From contig DKVI01000111.1 in the NCBI GenBank assembly GCA_002491115.1, forward strand, positions 1 to 41,335: 41,335 nt of DNA, written 5' to 3'. Both the position numbers and the translations under genes were made by a program. Positions 15,385 to 24,709 of the stretch are shown one piece after another. The notes below the pieces were generated by a model, which was not told the DNA's origin, made no database searches, and saw only the letters and a program-made list of their open reading frames with translations. Source of the stretch: Lachnospiraceae bacterium UBA7182. Lineage in GTDB: Bacteria > Bacillota > Clostridia > Lachnospirales > Lachnospiraceae. Position 1 is the stretch's first letter. Each line of letters starts with the position of its first letter.

Positions 15385-16467
15385 ATGGAGAAGAAAAAAG
15401 TCGTCATCGGCATGTCCGGCGGTGTGGATTCTTCTGTGGCGGCATGGCTTCTGAAGGAACAGGGCTATGAGGTCATAGGCGTGACCATGCAGATCTGGCA
15501 GGACGAGCCTGCCGGTCAGGCGGAAGAAAACGGCGGATGCTGCGGCTTAAGCGCGGTGGAGGATGCCAGGCGCGTGGCATATGCCCTTGGCATTCCCCAC
15601 TATGTGATGAATTTCAGACAGGAATTTAAAGAAAAAGTCATCGACTATTTTATGGACGAGTATCTGCACGGACGTACGCCAAACCCCTGTATTGCCTGCA
15701 ACCGGTATGTGAAATGGGAATCTCTTTTGACAAGAAGCCTGGCGATCGGGGCGGACTATATCGCCACAGGGCATTACGCGCAGACGGAGCGGCTGGCAAA
15801 CGGGCGGTATGTTCTGAAAAAGTCTGTGACAGCCGCCAAGGACCAGACGTATGCGCTCTACAGCCTGACACAGGAGCAGTTATCCCGTACGCTGATGCCG
15901 GTGGGGGCTTATACAAAAGACCAGATCCGCGCTTTCGCGGAGGAGCTGAAACTGCCTGTGGCGCACAAGCCGGACAGCCAGGAGATCTGTTTTGTGCCGG
16001 ATAAGGACTATGCGCGTTTTATAGAAGAAAACGCCCATGTAAAGATACCTGAGGGTAATTTCGTCTGGACAGACGGAAGCGTTGTGGGCAGGCATAAGGG
16101 CATCACCCACTATACGGTGGGACAGCGTAAGAGGCTCGGAATCGCCCTGGGCAGGCCGGTGACCGTGGTGGAGATCCGTCCAAAGACCAATGAAGTGGTC
16201 CTGGGGGAGATGTCCGATGTGTTCGCCCGTGTGCTTCATGCGGACTGTCTGAACTGGATGTCTGTAGAAGGAATTGGCGAAAAAGAGGAAGCGCGCTTTC
16301 TTGCCAAAATCCGTTATAACCATCCGGGCGCCATGTGTACTGTACACAGTGTGTCGGAAGAGGAAGTGGAATGTGTGTTTGACGAGCCTGTCCGTGCCGT
16401 GACGCCGGGACAGGCAGTGGTGTTTTATGATGGAGAATATGTAGCAGGAGGCGGGAAGATCTTATGA
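15385..16467 (+). CDS. mnmA: tRNA 2-thiouridine(34) synthase MnmA
   Basis: A 360-residue cytosolic enzyme that adenylates and thiolates U34 of tRNA-Lys, -Glu and -Gln. The PP-loop ATP site is GMSGGVDSSVAA (residues 9-20). The catalytic Cys pair is C102 (NPCIACNRYVKW) and C202 (SQEICFVPD). The central TGHYAQ and C-terminal beta-barrel region with YTVGQRKRLG are family hallmarks. Length is standard. The gene follows iscU by two bases, so sulfur transfer from the desulfurase is physically and transcriptionally linked. Its stop overlaps the start of the Sel1-repeat gene. Confidence 0.96.
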   Translation: MEKKKVVIGMSGGVDSSVAAWLLKEQGYEVIGVTMQIWQDEPAGQAEENGGCCGLSAVEDARRVAYALGIPHYVMNFRQEFKEKVIDYFMDEYLHGRTPNPCIACNRYVKWESLLTRSLAIGADYIATGHYAQTERLANGRYVLKKSVTAAKDQTYALYSLTQEQLSRTLMPVGAYTKDQIRAFAEELKLPVAHKPDSQEICFVPDKDYARFIEENAHVKIPEGNFVWTDGSVVGRHKGITHYTVGQRKRLGIALGRPVTVVEIRPKTNEVVLGEMSDVFARVLHADCLNWMSVEGIGEKEEARFLAKIRYNHPGAMCTVHSVSEEEVECVFDEPVRAVTPGQAVVFYDGEYVAGGGKIL

Positions 16468-18335
16468 CGACAGAACAAAATGCAGTAAAAGATACAGATG
16501 CCCTGCGCCGGAAGGCTTTTGAAGGAGACAGGGAGGCGCAGTTTTCGCTTGCCCGCTGTTTTGAATCCGGAGACGGTGTCGTGCAGGATCAGGCTGCGGC
16601 TATTCTCTGGTACTGGGCGGCTGTGGAGCAGGGCCATACCCGGGCGATGCTGATTCTGGGTATTCGCTACGCCCAGGGCTGGGATGTACCGGAAGATAAA
16701 GCCCAGGCGGCCAGACTTTATTTAAGGGCGGCTCATAAAGAAGATGCGGAGGCGCAGTTTTACGCCGCGAAATGTTATGAGACCGGCAGAGGTTTATCCA
16801 GGAATCCCACGGAAGCGGTCCGCTGGTATCGGGCGGCCGCCCGGCAGGATCTTCCGAAAGCCCTGCTGGAGCTGGGACTTTGCTATGAGTTTGGCTGGGG
16901 GGTAGAAGAAGACAAGGCGCTGGCCGTGCAGTATTATCTGAAAGCAGCCCAGGCAGGAGAACCCCATGCCCAGTGCAATCTTGGGTGGTGTTATGACGCG
17001 GGAATCGGAGTAGAGAAAAATCTGTCCGAGGGGATGCGCTGGTATAAAGCCGCTGCCGGGCAGGGGGTTCCCCGTGCCAGCAACAATCTGGGACGCTGCT
17101 ATGAGGAAGGCACAACAGAAACCGGAGAGAAAGACTATAAGACGGCCATGGAATGCTATCTTAAGGCCGCCGCCTGCGGATATGCGGAAGCCATTTGCAA
17201 CATTGCCTGGCTGTACCAGGAAGGGCTTGGAGTTGCGCAGGATTATGAGGAGGCCGTCCGGTGGTACCAAAAAGCGGCAGACTTGGGACTGGCACGGGCA
17301 CAGAACAATCTGGGTATCCGCTACATACGGGGCCAGGGTGTAAAAAAAGACTATGCCGCCGCCATGGAGTGGATGCAGAAAGCGGCCAGACAGGAACATC
17401 TCTCCGCTTTATACAATATCGGCTGGCTGTATGAAAACGGCGGCTACGGGATCGAAAAAGACGATACCCTTGCGGTCAAATGGTATAAAAAAGCAGCCGA
17501 AAAAGGCCATAGCGACGCCATGTATAATCTGGCTTCCTGCTATGAAAACGGCAGAGGTACAGAGCAGGACTATGCGGCGGCCATGGAGTGGTATCAAAAA
17601 GCGGCCGACCGGGGCGACGGCGCTTCCATGTGCAATATAGGCTATATGTATGAAAAAGGGTGCGGCGCCCAAAAAGATCCCGACATCGCTTTTTCGTGGT
17701 ATATAAAGGGCGCCCGGGCGGGGAATGTTCCGGCCATGTCCAATGTGGCATGGTGTTACTCCCATGGACAGGGCGTAAAGCAGGACTATGAGCAGGCGGT
17801 GTTCTGGTATCAAAAAGCCGTTGACAAAGGGGACACCCGTGCCATGAATAATTTAGGAGAGCTTTATAGACACGGAGAGGGCGTGGAACAGGATTACGCA
17901 CGGGCGTTTAAGCTGTATCAGACGGCAGCCGAAAAGGAGAACGAATACGCCCTGAACAACCTGGGCGAATGTTATGAGTACGGCCAGGGGGTTGAGAAAA
18001 ATCTGGCCAAAGCGCTGGAATACTACCGGCGGGCGGCTAAGCTTAAAGAAGCCAGCGCCCTGTGCGCGCTGGGCAGATTCTATGAAGAAGGGATTCAGGT
18101 GGAAACGGATCTGCCGGCGGCGGTTGCGTGTTATCAAAAGGCGGCAGAGCTGGAGGACGCAGAGGCCATGTATCGCCTGGCTCTTTGCTACGCCGAGGGC
18201 AGGTCGGTCATCCAGGATAAGGAAAAGGCTCTTAGTCTCTGTCAGAACGCGCTGGAAAGCCAGGATATGGCGTTGGAGGGAGACGACGAACTGGCAGAAA
18301 AGTTAAAGACGCTCGCGGAGCGGTTAAAATCCTGA
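16464..18335 (+). CDS. Sel1-repeat (TPR-like) protein
   Basis: A 623-residue protein made almost entirely of about 16-17 Sel1-like repeats of roughly 36 residues. Recurring elements are LGxCYExGxGV, then QDYxxAxxWYxKAA. No signal peptide or membrane segment is visible, so it should be a cytosolic solenoid that binds other proteins. The partner is unknown. Its ATG overlaps the mnmA stop (ATGA), so it is translated with the thiolation/iron-sulfur operon, and a strong terminator follows. Position in this operon hints at a link with tRNA modification or cluster assembly, but Sel1 proteins are so common in these bacteria that this is only suggestive. Confidence 0.9.
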   Translation: MTTEQNAVKDTDALRRKAFEGDREAQFSLARCFESGDGVVQDQAAAILWYWAAVEQGHTRAMLILGIRYAQGWDVPEDKAQAARLYLRAAHKEDAEAQFYAAKCYETGRGLSRNPTEAVRWYRAAARQDLPKALLELGLCYEFGWGVEEDKALAVQYYLKAAQAGEPHAQCNLGWCYDAGIGVEKNLSEGMRWYKAAAGQGVPRASNNLGRCYEEGTTETGEKDYKTAMECYLKAAACGYAEAICNIAWLYQEGLGVAQDYEEAVRWYQKAADLGLARAQNNLGIRYIRGQGVKKDYAAAMEWMQKAARQEHLSALYNIGWLYENGGYGIEKDDTLAVKWYKKAAEKGHSDAMYNLASCYENGRGTEQDYAAAMEWYQKAADRGDGASMCNIGYMYEKGCGAQKDPDIAFSWYIKGARAGNVPAMSNVAWCYSHGQGVKQDYEQAVFWYQKAVDKGDTRAMNNLGELYRHGEGVEQDYARAFKLYQTAAEKENEYALNNLGECYEYGQGVEKNLAKALEYYRRAAKLKEASALCALGRFYEEGIQVETDLPAAVACYQKAAELEDAEAMYRLALCYAEGRSVIQDKEKALSLCQNALESQDMALEGDDELAEKLKTLAERLKS

Positions 18336-18344
18336 AAGCAGGAG

Positions 18345-18380
18345 GCGGTTGTCCGGCCTTGGGTCCGGCGGCCGCTTTTT
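18345..18380 (+). terminator. Terminator of the isc-mnmA operon
   Basis: A GC-rich hairpin (GCGG at 18345-18348 pairing with CCGC at 18372-18375, inner CCGG/CCGG-rich part) is followed by TTTTT at 18376-18380. Confidence 0.85.
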
Positions 18381-18400
18381 CTTAAATTCTCGTTCGTCCA

Positions 18401-18429
18401 TTGTCTTAACAGCAGGCGTATGTTATACT
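18401..18429 (+). promoter_or_regulatory. Promoter of the dusB-LRR operon
   Basis: TTGTCT (18401-18406), 17-base spacer and TATACT (18424-18429), about 80 bases upstream of the first gene. Confidence 0.65.
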
Positions 18430-18507
18430 TTTACTATTCGTTAAATCAGGGAGTACATGCGTTGTGGGAGGAAAAAGTAAATTTTCATTAGTATGAGGAG
18501 GATCAGG

Positions 18508-19713
18508 ATGATAAAAGACAGCTTGTTTGAAGCGGCGTTTGCTTATAAAAAGACCAGATTATGGCAGGATATGTGGGATGACGAGATCTTTGCGGTAAAG
18601 TTTTCGGACGGAGAGATCGGTTATTGTAGCGTGATGGGAGCTGCAAAAGACCTGATCGCTTTAGGTGTCTATATCGGGGCGGAAGGATTTGAAAGTTACA
18701 GAAAACTGACCATGGCAGGGACGATGGAGTCGGAGTTAAGATTCCAGGAGAGCATGATGTGCCAGGACTGCTTACAGCTTGCGTTTGAAAACAAAAGCGA
18801 ACTGCTCAAAGAGGAGATTGAAGAAGTCAGGCGGTACACCCGCGAACACGGAATCAGACTTGCGGGAAAAGCTTCTTATCCGCAGTTTTTAAAATACAGG
18901 CCCTACTACATACCATGGCCTGTGGAGAACGAAAAAGAGCAGGACAGGCTCAGAGAGGCCGCGGAGGCTGCCACGGAGCTGGCGCGTCTGCTTACACTGC
19001 ATACAAAAGAAGAGATAGGATTTTCTCATTTTGAAGATGATCCTGAGACGATCCCCCTGCTGGAGCGGGATGAAAAGGGGTATGTTTTAAAGGATACGCA
19101 GATGCCTCCGGCTGTCGCGGAGACCTATCTCACACCCCAGATGGTAGATGATTTTACAGCGGCGAAGATCAGAAAGATGAAAAAATCAGGAAGCTGGGAA
19201 TGCGAAGTTGCCCGCATGCCAAGGCCGGTGCAGGAAGAGGAAGGAGAGCCGCCGTATTTTCCGGCGACCGTGCTGGCGGCGGATTTTGACACGCAGTTTA
19301 TTGTGCCTGTATATGCGAGCCGCCAGTATGATGAAAACCCGGATGAGCTTTTGGCACTTTTTGCGGAAGCGATTATCACCTATGACAGTTGTCCGGCCGT
19401 GGTGGCGGTCAGAGACGTAAGGACTTATGCCCTTTTGCAGGAGTTTTGCGAAAGCATGGGCATAGACATACGCATTGACGCCTGTCTTCCGGCGCTGGAC
19501 GACGCGGAACTGTCATTTCTGGACAATTTTTCCATGCAGGAGCCGGAAGATATAGCAACTGCGTTTTTTGAAGCGCTGGACCAGATGGGAGAGGTGGAAG
19601 AGGACCTGCCGGATATACTGGTAAAACAGTTGCTTGAGCTGGCAGAGCATGAGCCGGGCATACTGCCGGATAAGCTGGCCCGTAAGCTGGGACTGGAGCC
19701 TTATGAGGAATGA
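18508..19713 (+). CDS. Uncharacterised conserved protein (DUF6930/DUF7309-like)
   Basis: A 401-residue soluble acidic protein. The N-terminal half (about 1-140) contains FSDGEIGYCSVMGAAKDLIA, resembling a domain found in uncharacterised Firmicute proteins. The second half contains DTQFIVPVYAS and CPAVVAVRDVRTYALL, resembling DUF6930-type segments. It has no catalytic motif I recognise and no signal peptide. The ATG at 18508 is chosen because GAGGAGGATCAGG precedes it; the ATG at 18493 lies upstream of that site. It is the first gene of an operon, and its stop overlaps the dusB start (ATGA). DUF assignment is from memory of the motifs and should be treated as tentative. Confidence 0.75.
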   Translation: MIKDSLFEAAFAYKKTRLWQDMWDDEIFAVKFSDGEIGYCSVMGAAKDLIALGVYIGAEGFESYRKLTMAGTMESELRFQESMMCQDCLQLAFENKSELLKEEIEEVRRYTREHGIRLAGKASYPQFLKYRPYYIPWPVENEKEQDRLREAAEAATELARLLTLHTKEEIGFSHFEDDPETIPLLERDEKGYVLKDTQMPPAVAETYLTPQMVDDFTAAKIRKMKKSGSWECEVARMPRPVQEEEGEPPYFPATVLAADFDTQFIVPVYASRQYDENPDELLALFAEAIITYDSCPAVVAVRDVRTYALLQEFCESMGIDIRIDACLPALDDAELSFLDNFSMQEPEDIATAFFEALDQMGEVEEDLPDILVKQLLELAEHEPGILPDKLARKLGLEPYEE

Positions 19714-20675
19714 TCGTTAAAAAGCTGCGGCTGGGCGGCCTTATGCTGTCTTCCAATGTGTTGATGGCGCCTCTGGCAGGATACACCTGTTACCCTTTCA
19801 GGATGTTGGCTTATGAGCTGGGAGCCGGGCTTTGTTTTACGGAGATGGTCAGCGCCAACGCCTTGAAATACAAAGACAGGGCAACGAGCCGCCTGCTTTT
19901 CTCAGGGAACGAAGAACGGCCGAAGGCTGTTCAGCTCCTGGGAGGCGTGCCTTCAGTGATAGAGCGGACGGCGTGCAGTGAACTTCTAAAAGAGTTTGAC
20001 GTGATTGATATCAACATGGGATGCCCTGTGCCCAATGTATTTAAAAGCGGCGAAGGAAGCGCTTTGATGCTGGATCTGAAACGGGCGTCCGATATCATCC
20101 GGGGCTGCAAAAAGAGCGGAAAGGCCGTGACGGTCAAATGCCGTACCGGAATCCGCCCAGAAGAGATGTTTACGGCGGAATTTGCCCGTATGTGCGAGGC
20201 TTCCGGGGCGGATCTGATCACCATTCACGGACGTTCCCGCAGCATGATGTACGACGGGGCGCCCTGCTATGAAGAGATCGCCCAGGCAAAAGCGGCGGTT
20301 TCCATCCCCGTCATTGCCAACGGAGGCATCTTTTCTGCAGAAGACGCGGAACGGATGATGGATTTAACCGGCGCGGACGGGGTGATGATTGCCAGGTATG
20401 GCCTGGAAGATCCCTTTATTTTCAGCGAGCTGACAAAAAAGCCCTGCAAAAAGTCCCGCCTGCAGCTCATGGAAGAACAGATCCGGCTGGTATCCTCCTG
20501 TTATGACGAGACTTTTTCCATGGCGTATATCCGTAAGCTGGCTTCCTATGGAATGAAGAAGCGAAAAGGCACGAAACAATACAAAGCCAGGCTGTATCAA
20601 AGCGGCAGCATGGAGGAGCTCTCAGAGGTGGTCAGGCAGATCTTTGACGGACGTTTTGACCCGCAGAAAGGATGA
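19710..20675 (+). CDS. dusB: tRNA-dihydrouridine synthase
   Basis: A 321-residue FMN-dependent TIM-barrel enzyme reducing specific uridines in tRNA to dihydrouridine with NADPH. Motifs in order are VLMAPLAGYTCYPFR (about 10-24), TEMVSANAL, QLLGGVPSV, DINMGCPVPNVFKSGEGSAL with the catalytic Cys in MGCP, VTVKCRTGIRP, TIHGRSRSMMYDG, PVIANGGIF and GVMIARYGLEDPF. The order and the N-terminal MAPLAGYT fit the Dus family; the DusB subgroup is the usual one in Firmicutes. It is coupled by overlapping start and stop codons to genes on both sides, so expression is linked to the unknown protein and the LRR protein. Confidence 0.93.
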   Translation: MIVKKLRLGGLMLSSNVLMAPLAGYTCYPFRMLAYELGAGLCFTEMVSANALKYKDRATSRLLFSGNEERPKAVQLLGGVPSVIERTACSELLKEFDVIDINMGCPVPNVFKSGEGSALMLDLKRASDIIRGCKKSGKAVTVKCRTGIRPEEMFTAEFARMCEASGADLITIHGRSRSMMYDGAPCYEEIAQAKAAVSIPVIANGGIFSAEDAERMMDLTGADGVMIARYGLEDPFIFSELTKKPCKKSRLQLMEEQIRLVSSCYDETFSMAYIRKLASYGMKKRKGTKQYKARLYQSGSMEELSEVVRQIFDGRFDPQKG

Positions 20676-20680
20676 AAAAG

Positions 20681-23600
20681 ATGACGGAGGGATTTTTCAT
20701 TGAAGACGGGGTGCTGGTATCCTATACAGGAAGGGACAAGACAGTTATTATTCCAAAAGGCGTCCATACGATCGGTGAGGAAGTCTTTAAAGCCTGTGTT
20801 TCTTTAAAAAAGGTTGAACTGCCTGTGGGGCTTCAAAGTATCCGGGCAAGGGCCTTTAAAGGATGCCGGAAGCTGGAGGAAATAAAGATTCCGGACACGC
20901 TGTGCGAAGTGGGGGCTTATGCCTTTCATCGCTGTCATTCTCTGAGGAAAATATCGCTCCCGCTTTCTGTCAGCGTGCTGGAGGATTGTGTGTTTCTCTA
21001 CTGTGACAGTCTGGAGGAAGCCAGGATTCCGGGCGTTACCATGATAAAAAAGCAGGCATTTGTAAATGATGTCCGGCTGAAAAGGCTCGAGATATCCCCG
21101 GACCTTCAGAAAGAATGTATCTGCGATGTCTTTACCGGGTGCGGGGGTCTTTCGGATATCTCCTTTGGGGATGGGGAACGCTGGCAGTTTTCCAACGCGG
21201 TGGAGGCGGCGGAAGGGAAACATGCGGTACCTGAACTGATCCGGGCGATTGCGGTGGATATATTGCGGATGATGGAACTTGACGGCCGGTGCCTGGTGAA
21301 ATTTCTGACCAATTTAAAACATGTGGACATACTGGAAGGCATTGAAAAGATAGGAAAGAGCTGTTTCTTTGATAAAAGAGGGATTCTGTCTGTAAAACTG
21401 CCGAAAACTTTAAAAGAGATTGAAAGCCGCGCATTCAGAAACTGCATCAATCTGGAAACCGTATATTTCCAGTCAGAATCCGTCCGGATTCACGAAGACG
21501 CGTTTAAAAACTGCACTTCTTTAAAGGAGATACAGATGCCGGACGGCAGATGCTGCCGGCTGGAAGGGATCGAAGGAACATCAGAAAAGGGACTGCCGGA
21601 ACCGGCGCGGACCATCCACAGGCAGATACTTGGAAATTTCAGGATCAGCGGGACGATTCTTTTAAAATATCTCGGGGAGGAGTCCCGGGTTGTGGTGCCG
21701 GAAGGGATCACCGTCCTTGCAGAAGGCGCGTTTGCGGGAAAGGAATCCGTGGACCGGGTGATCCTGCCGGAAAGTCTTCGCGTGATCGGCGCGGAGGCTT
21801 TTAAAGACTGCCTTCTGCTGCAAACGATCTTTTTGCCGGACGGAATCAAGCGTATCGGGGCGGGCGCCTTTGAAAACTGTGTCAAGCTGATCCGTGTTTT
21901 TCTGCCGCCGGGTCTTACGAAAGTGGAAAAGGGAACCTTCAAGCGCTGCCAGGTACTAAAAGAGGTAAGTTTTGGCCGGGAAGTCAGGACCATAGAGGAG
22001 CAGGCTTTTTATGGGTGCCGGGCGTTAAAGGAGGTATCTTTACCGGAGCGCCTTGTCTTTATAGGGGAGATGGCTTTCTACCGCTGCCGCGGGCTGGCGC
22101 AGATCGACCTTCCCGCAGGCACAGAGACGGTAAAAAGCCTTGCTTTTGCAGAGAGCGGCGTGAAAAAAGCGACGATACATAAGGCCGGCAGATCTTGGGG
22201 AGACGGCATCTTCTTTGGCTGTAAAAGATTAAAAAAGATCGATCTGAAAGAAGGGGCAGTGCATATTCCGGATCGGTTTGCCTGTGGATGTACTGCCTTA
22301 CAGGAGATATCTTTGCCGGATTTCCTTTTGTCTGTGGGGAAAAATGTCTGGGAGGATACGCCTTTTCTTGAAAGGTGGCTTCAAAAGGGGCAGGAAACGG
22401 AGCAGAAAATCCTGTGGGACGGACGGAATCTGTCCGGGAATGTGTGCCTTTCCGGAAAGACCCGTGTGGTGGCAGGGGGCGCTTTTTATGGAAATACGCA
22501 GATCACGCAGATCGATCTGTCAGGTGTCCGTCAGGTGGGCGCGGCGGCGTTCAAAGGGTGCAGCCGGCTTGCGCGGGTGATATGGCCGCTTCATTTGGAC
22601 AGCATTGAAGAAGAAGTATTTGCCGGATGTACGGTGTTAGAACGGGCAGCCGGTCCGGCAGAAACGGATCTGCACTGGCAGTCTGTGGGAAAACGCGCCT
22701 TTTATCGCTGTGAAAAGCTTCAAAGTGTCTGTCTGGATCGGGTGAAAAGGATCGGAAAAGAAGCGTTCCTGGGCTGCGGCAGCCTTACAGGAAGCCGGGT
22801 GAGCGCCGTTCTGGATGAGGTCGGCGAGGGGGCTTTTGAAGATACGGTTTATCTGCGATATTCAAAGGACGGGCTGGCGGTCATAGGAGACGTGGTCGTG
22901 GGGGCGGATCTGTCCGAAGGTGAAATCTGTCTTCCGGAAGGCATACGAAGGATTGCGCCTTTTGCCTTTGCGGGAAACCATGTAATTACAAAAGTGACAT
23001 TTCCGGCGTCTTTAAAATTTGTCGAAGAAGGCGCTTTTTTTGGATGCAGACTTCTGTCGGAGGTCAGATTTCAGGCTCCTCTTTGTATCCTGGGTCCGCG
23101 GGCTTTTGAAAAGTGTATTTCGCTTCCGGAGGTTGAGCTGGAGACGGACAGCGTGGGCAAGGGGGCGTTTGCTTACTGTATTTCTCTTAAAAAAGCGGCA
23201 CTTTCTAAAGTAACGGTTCTGGAGGAACGGCTCTTTGAGGGCTGCAGGGAACTGGAAACATGCGTTTGTGAAGCGGTACGGGAAATCAGGGATTTTTGCT
23301 TCTGCGGCTGTGGCCGTCTGAAAGAAATTGACCTCCGGGAGGTTCGTACGGTAGGGGCATGGGCTTTTTCGGGCTGTGACAGCCTTGGATGTATAACCTT
23401 ATCAGACGACGTCTGTATTCATGCCCATGCCTTTGCAGACTGCGGCCGTCTGGAGGAAGTCTGTATTGAAGGCACAAAAGGGGTACTGCATCTAAGGGAG
23501 TATGCCTTTAGCGGCTGTACGGCGCTTACCTGTGTGGCAGAGCGGGGGAAGCGGTGGGAGTTTCACACTTACAGCGACATTTGTTCGGAAACCATATCTG

Positions 23601-24709
23601 AGACGGCGCGTCTGCTCTTTCACAGCGCTTACAGTTGTTTTGAGACAGAGAAAGAAGAGATTCTCTGCGCGTATCATGGCGCGGGAAGCTTGATAAAGAT
23701 ACCGGAGGGAATCCGACGGATTGAGTCCGAAGTATTCCGGGATATGCTGATGCTTCAGGAAGTAAAGATACCAGAAAGCGTCGTGTATATCGGCGCACGG
23801 GCCTTTCACGGAACCGCCTGGCTGGAAGGAATGCGGCAGAAATCCCCGATGGTGGTGATAAGCGGTATGCTTCTGGACGGTTCCGCGTGCGAGGGGGAAG
23901 TGACGGTGCCAAAAGAGATCTCTCTGGTCTGCGGATGGGCGTTCGCAGGCGGAACGAAGATAAAAAAGATCCGTTTCTTATCCGATCGGGTGCGTGTGGG
24001 CGAGTACGCTTTCAGAAACTGTATCAACCTGGAAGAGATCCTGCTGCCGGACGGCACATCTGTCAGGCTTGCGGGAATCGAAGACCGGAAAAAAGACCTC
24101 CCTCCTTTGGCGAAGCAGGCGGTGATGGACAGCCTGAACTGCTTTAAGACAGACGAAGACGGCGTATTGACAGAGTGTACCGGGAATATAGCGAAGCTTA
24201 AGGTGGCGGAGGGTATCACGGCTATTGGGGACGGCGCGTTTCAGGACGGAAATCTGCTGACGGAGATCACCTTTCCATCGACTGTGAAGGTCATCGGAAA
24301 AAGCGCGTTTTCCGGATGTAAATGGCTTGGAGAAGTATACGGGGCAGAAAACGTGGAGCGAATTGACGTGCAGGCGTTTTCCGGATGCGGACAGTTAAGG
24401 CATATAGAGCTGTCGGGCGCGTGTCAGAAGATCGGCGCGCGGGCGTTTGAAAACTGCACGTTTTTGGAAGAAATCCTGCTTCCGGAAGGGCTGGAGGAGA
24501 TACCGGACAAAGCTTTTTACCGGTGTCACGGCCTGAAAGGGGTTGCCCTTCCATCCACGGTCAGAAGAATAGGGAAAGAAGCTTTCGCTTTTTGCCGCGG
24601 GCTTAAAAAAGTGCGGGTGCCGGAGAAAGCCCGGGTCGAAGAGCGGGCGTTCGTCGGATGCGGGGGAGAAGAAGGATGCGTTATAGAAAACTGGGAGATA
24701 CAGGACTGA
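20681..24709 (+). CDS. Very large BspA-type leucine-rich repeat (LRR_5) protein, no signal peptide
   Basis: A 1342-residue protein built from roughly forty repeats of about 23 residues with the BspA/LRR_5 pattern: GAFxxCxxLxxVxLPxxLxxIGxxAFxxC. Many repeats carry the IPxGV/LPEGI turn. The first residues are TEGFFIEDGVLVSYTGRD, with no signal peptide, lipobox, transmembrane helix or sortase motif, so the protein is predicted to stay in the cytosol, unlike secreted BspA adhesins. An upstream ATG at 20672 overlaps the dusB stop, but the AAAGG site touches it; 20681 has better spacing. Interspersed non-repeat blocks such as AVEAAEGKHAVPELIRAIA break the solenoid into sections. The partner is unknown; operon context with dusB and an aldo/keto reductase gives no clear role. 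Confidence 0.88.
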   Translation: MTEGFFIEDGVLVSYTGRDKTVIIPKGVHTIGEEVFKACVSLKKVELPVGLQSIRARAFKGCRKLEEIKIPDTLCEVGAYAFHRCHSLRKISLPLSVSVLEDCVFLYCDSLEEARIPGVTMIKKQAFVNDVRLKRLEISPDLQKECICDVFTGCGGLSDISFGDGERWQFSNAVEAAEGKHAVPELIRAIAVDILRMMELDGRCLVKFLTNLKHVDILEGIEKIGKSCFFDKRGILSVKLPKTLKEIESRAFRNCINLETVYFQSESVRIHEDAFKNCTSLKEIQMPDGRCCRLEGIEGTSEKGLPEPARTIHRQILGNFRISGTILLKYLGEESRVVVPEGITVLAEGAFAGKESVDRVILPESLRVIGAEAFKDCLLLQTIFLPDGIKRIGAGAFENCVKLIRVFLPPGLTKVEKGTFKRCQVLKEVSFGREVRTIEEQAFYGCRALKEVSLPERLVFIGEMAFYRCRGLAQIDLPAGTETVKSLAFAESGVKKATIHKAGRSWGDGIFFGCKRLKKIDLKEGAVHIPDRFACGCTALQEISLPDFLLSVGKNVWEDTPFLERWLQKGQETEQKILWDGRNLSGNVCLSGKTRVVAGGAFYGNTQITQIDLSGVRQVGAAAFKGCSRLARVIWPLHLDSIEEEVFAGCTVLERAAGPAETDLHWQSVGKRAFYRCEKLQSVCLDRVKRIGKEAFLGCGSLTGSRVSAVLDEVGEGAFEDTVYLRYSKDGLAVIGDVVVGADLSEGEICLPEGIRRIAPFAFAGNHVITKVTFPASLKFVEEGAFFGCRLLSEVRFQAPLCILGPRAFEKCISLPEVELETDSVGKGAFAYCISLKKAALSKVTVLEERLFEGCRELETCVCEAVREIRDFCFCGCGRLKEIDLREVRTVGAWAFSGCDSLGCITLSDDVCIHAHAFADCGRLEEVCIEGTKGVLHLREYAFSGCTALTCVAERGKRWEFHTYSDICSETISETARLLFHSAYSCFETEKEEILCAYHGAGSLIKIPEGIRRIESEVFRDMLMLQEVKIPESVVYIGARAFHGTAWLEGMRQKSPMVVISGMLLDGSACEGEVTVPKEISLVCGWAFAGGTKIKKIRFLSDRVRVGEYAFRNCINLEEILLPDGTSVRLAGIEDRKKDLPPLAKQAVMDSLNCFKTDEDGVLTECTGNIAKLKVAEGITAIGDGAFQDGNLLTEITFPSTVKVIGKSAFSGCKWLGEVYGAENVERIDVQAFSGCGQLRHIELSGACQKIGARAFENCTFLEEILLPEGLEEIPDKAFYRCHGLKGVALPSTVRRIGKEAFAFCRGLKKVRVPEKARVEERAFVGCGGEEGCVIENWEIQD

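Noticed and set aside
16794..17901. Several 100-200-codon frames in the Sel1 gene region
   Set aside because: They are repeat-driven shadows: the regular repeat codon pattern keeps other frames open.
16464..24709. DNA-level tandem repeats of the Sel1 and LRR genes as mobile or CRISPR-like repeats
   Set aside because: The repetition follows the protein repeat unit with diverged nucleotides. There are no identical repeats with spacers.
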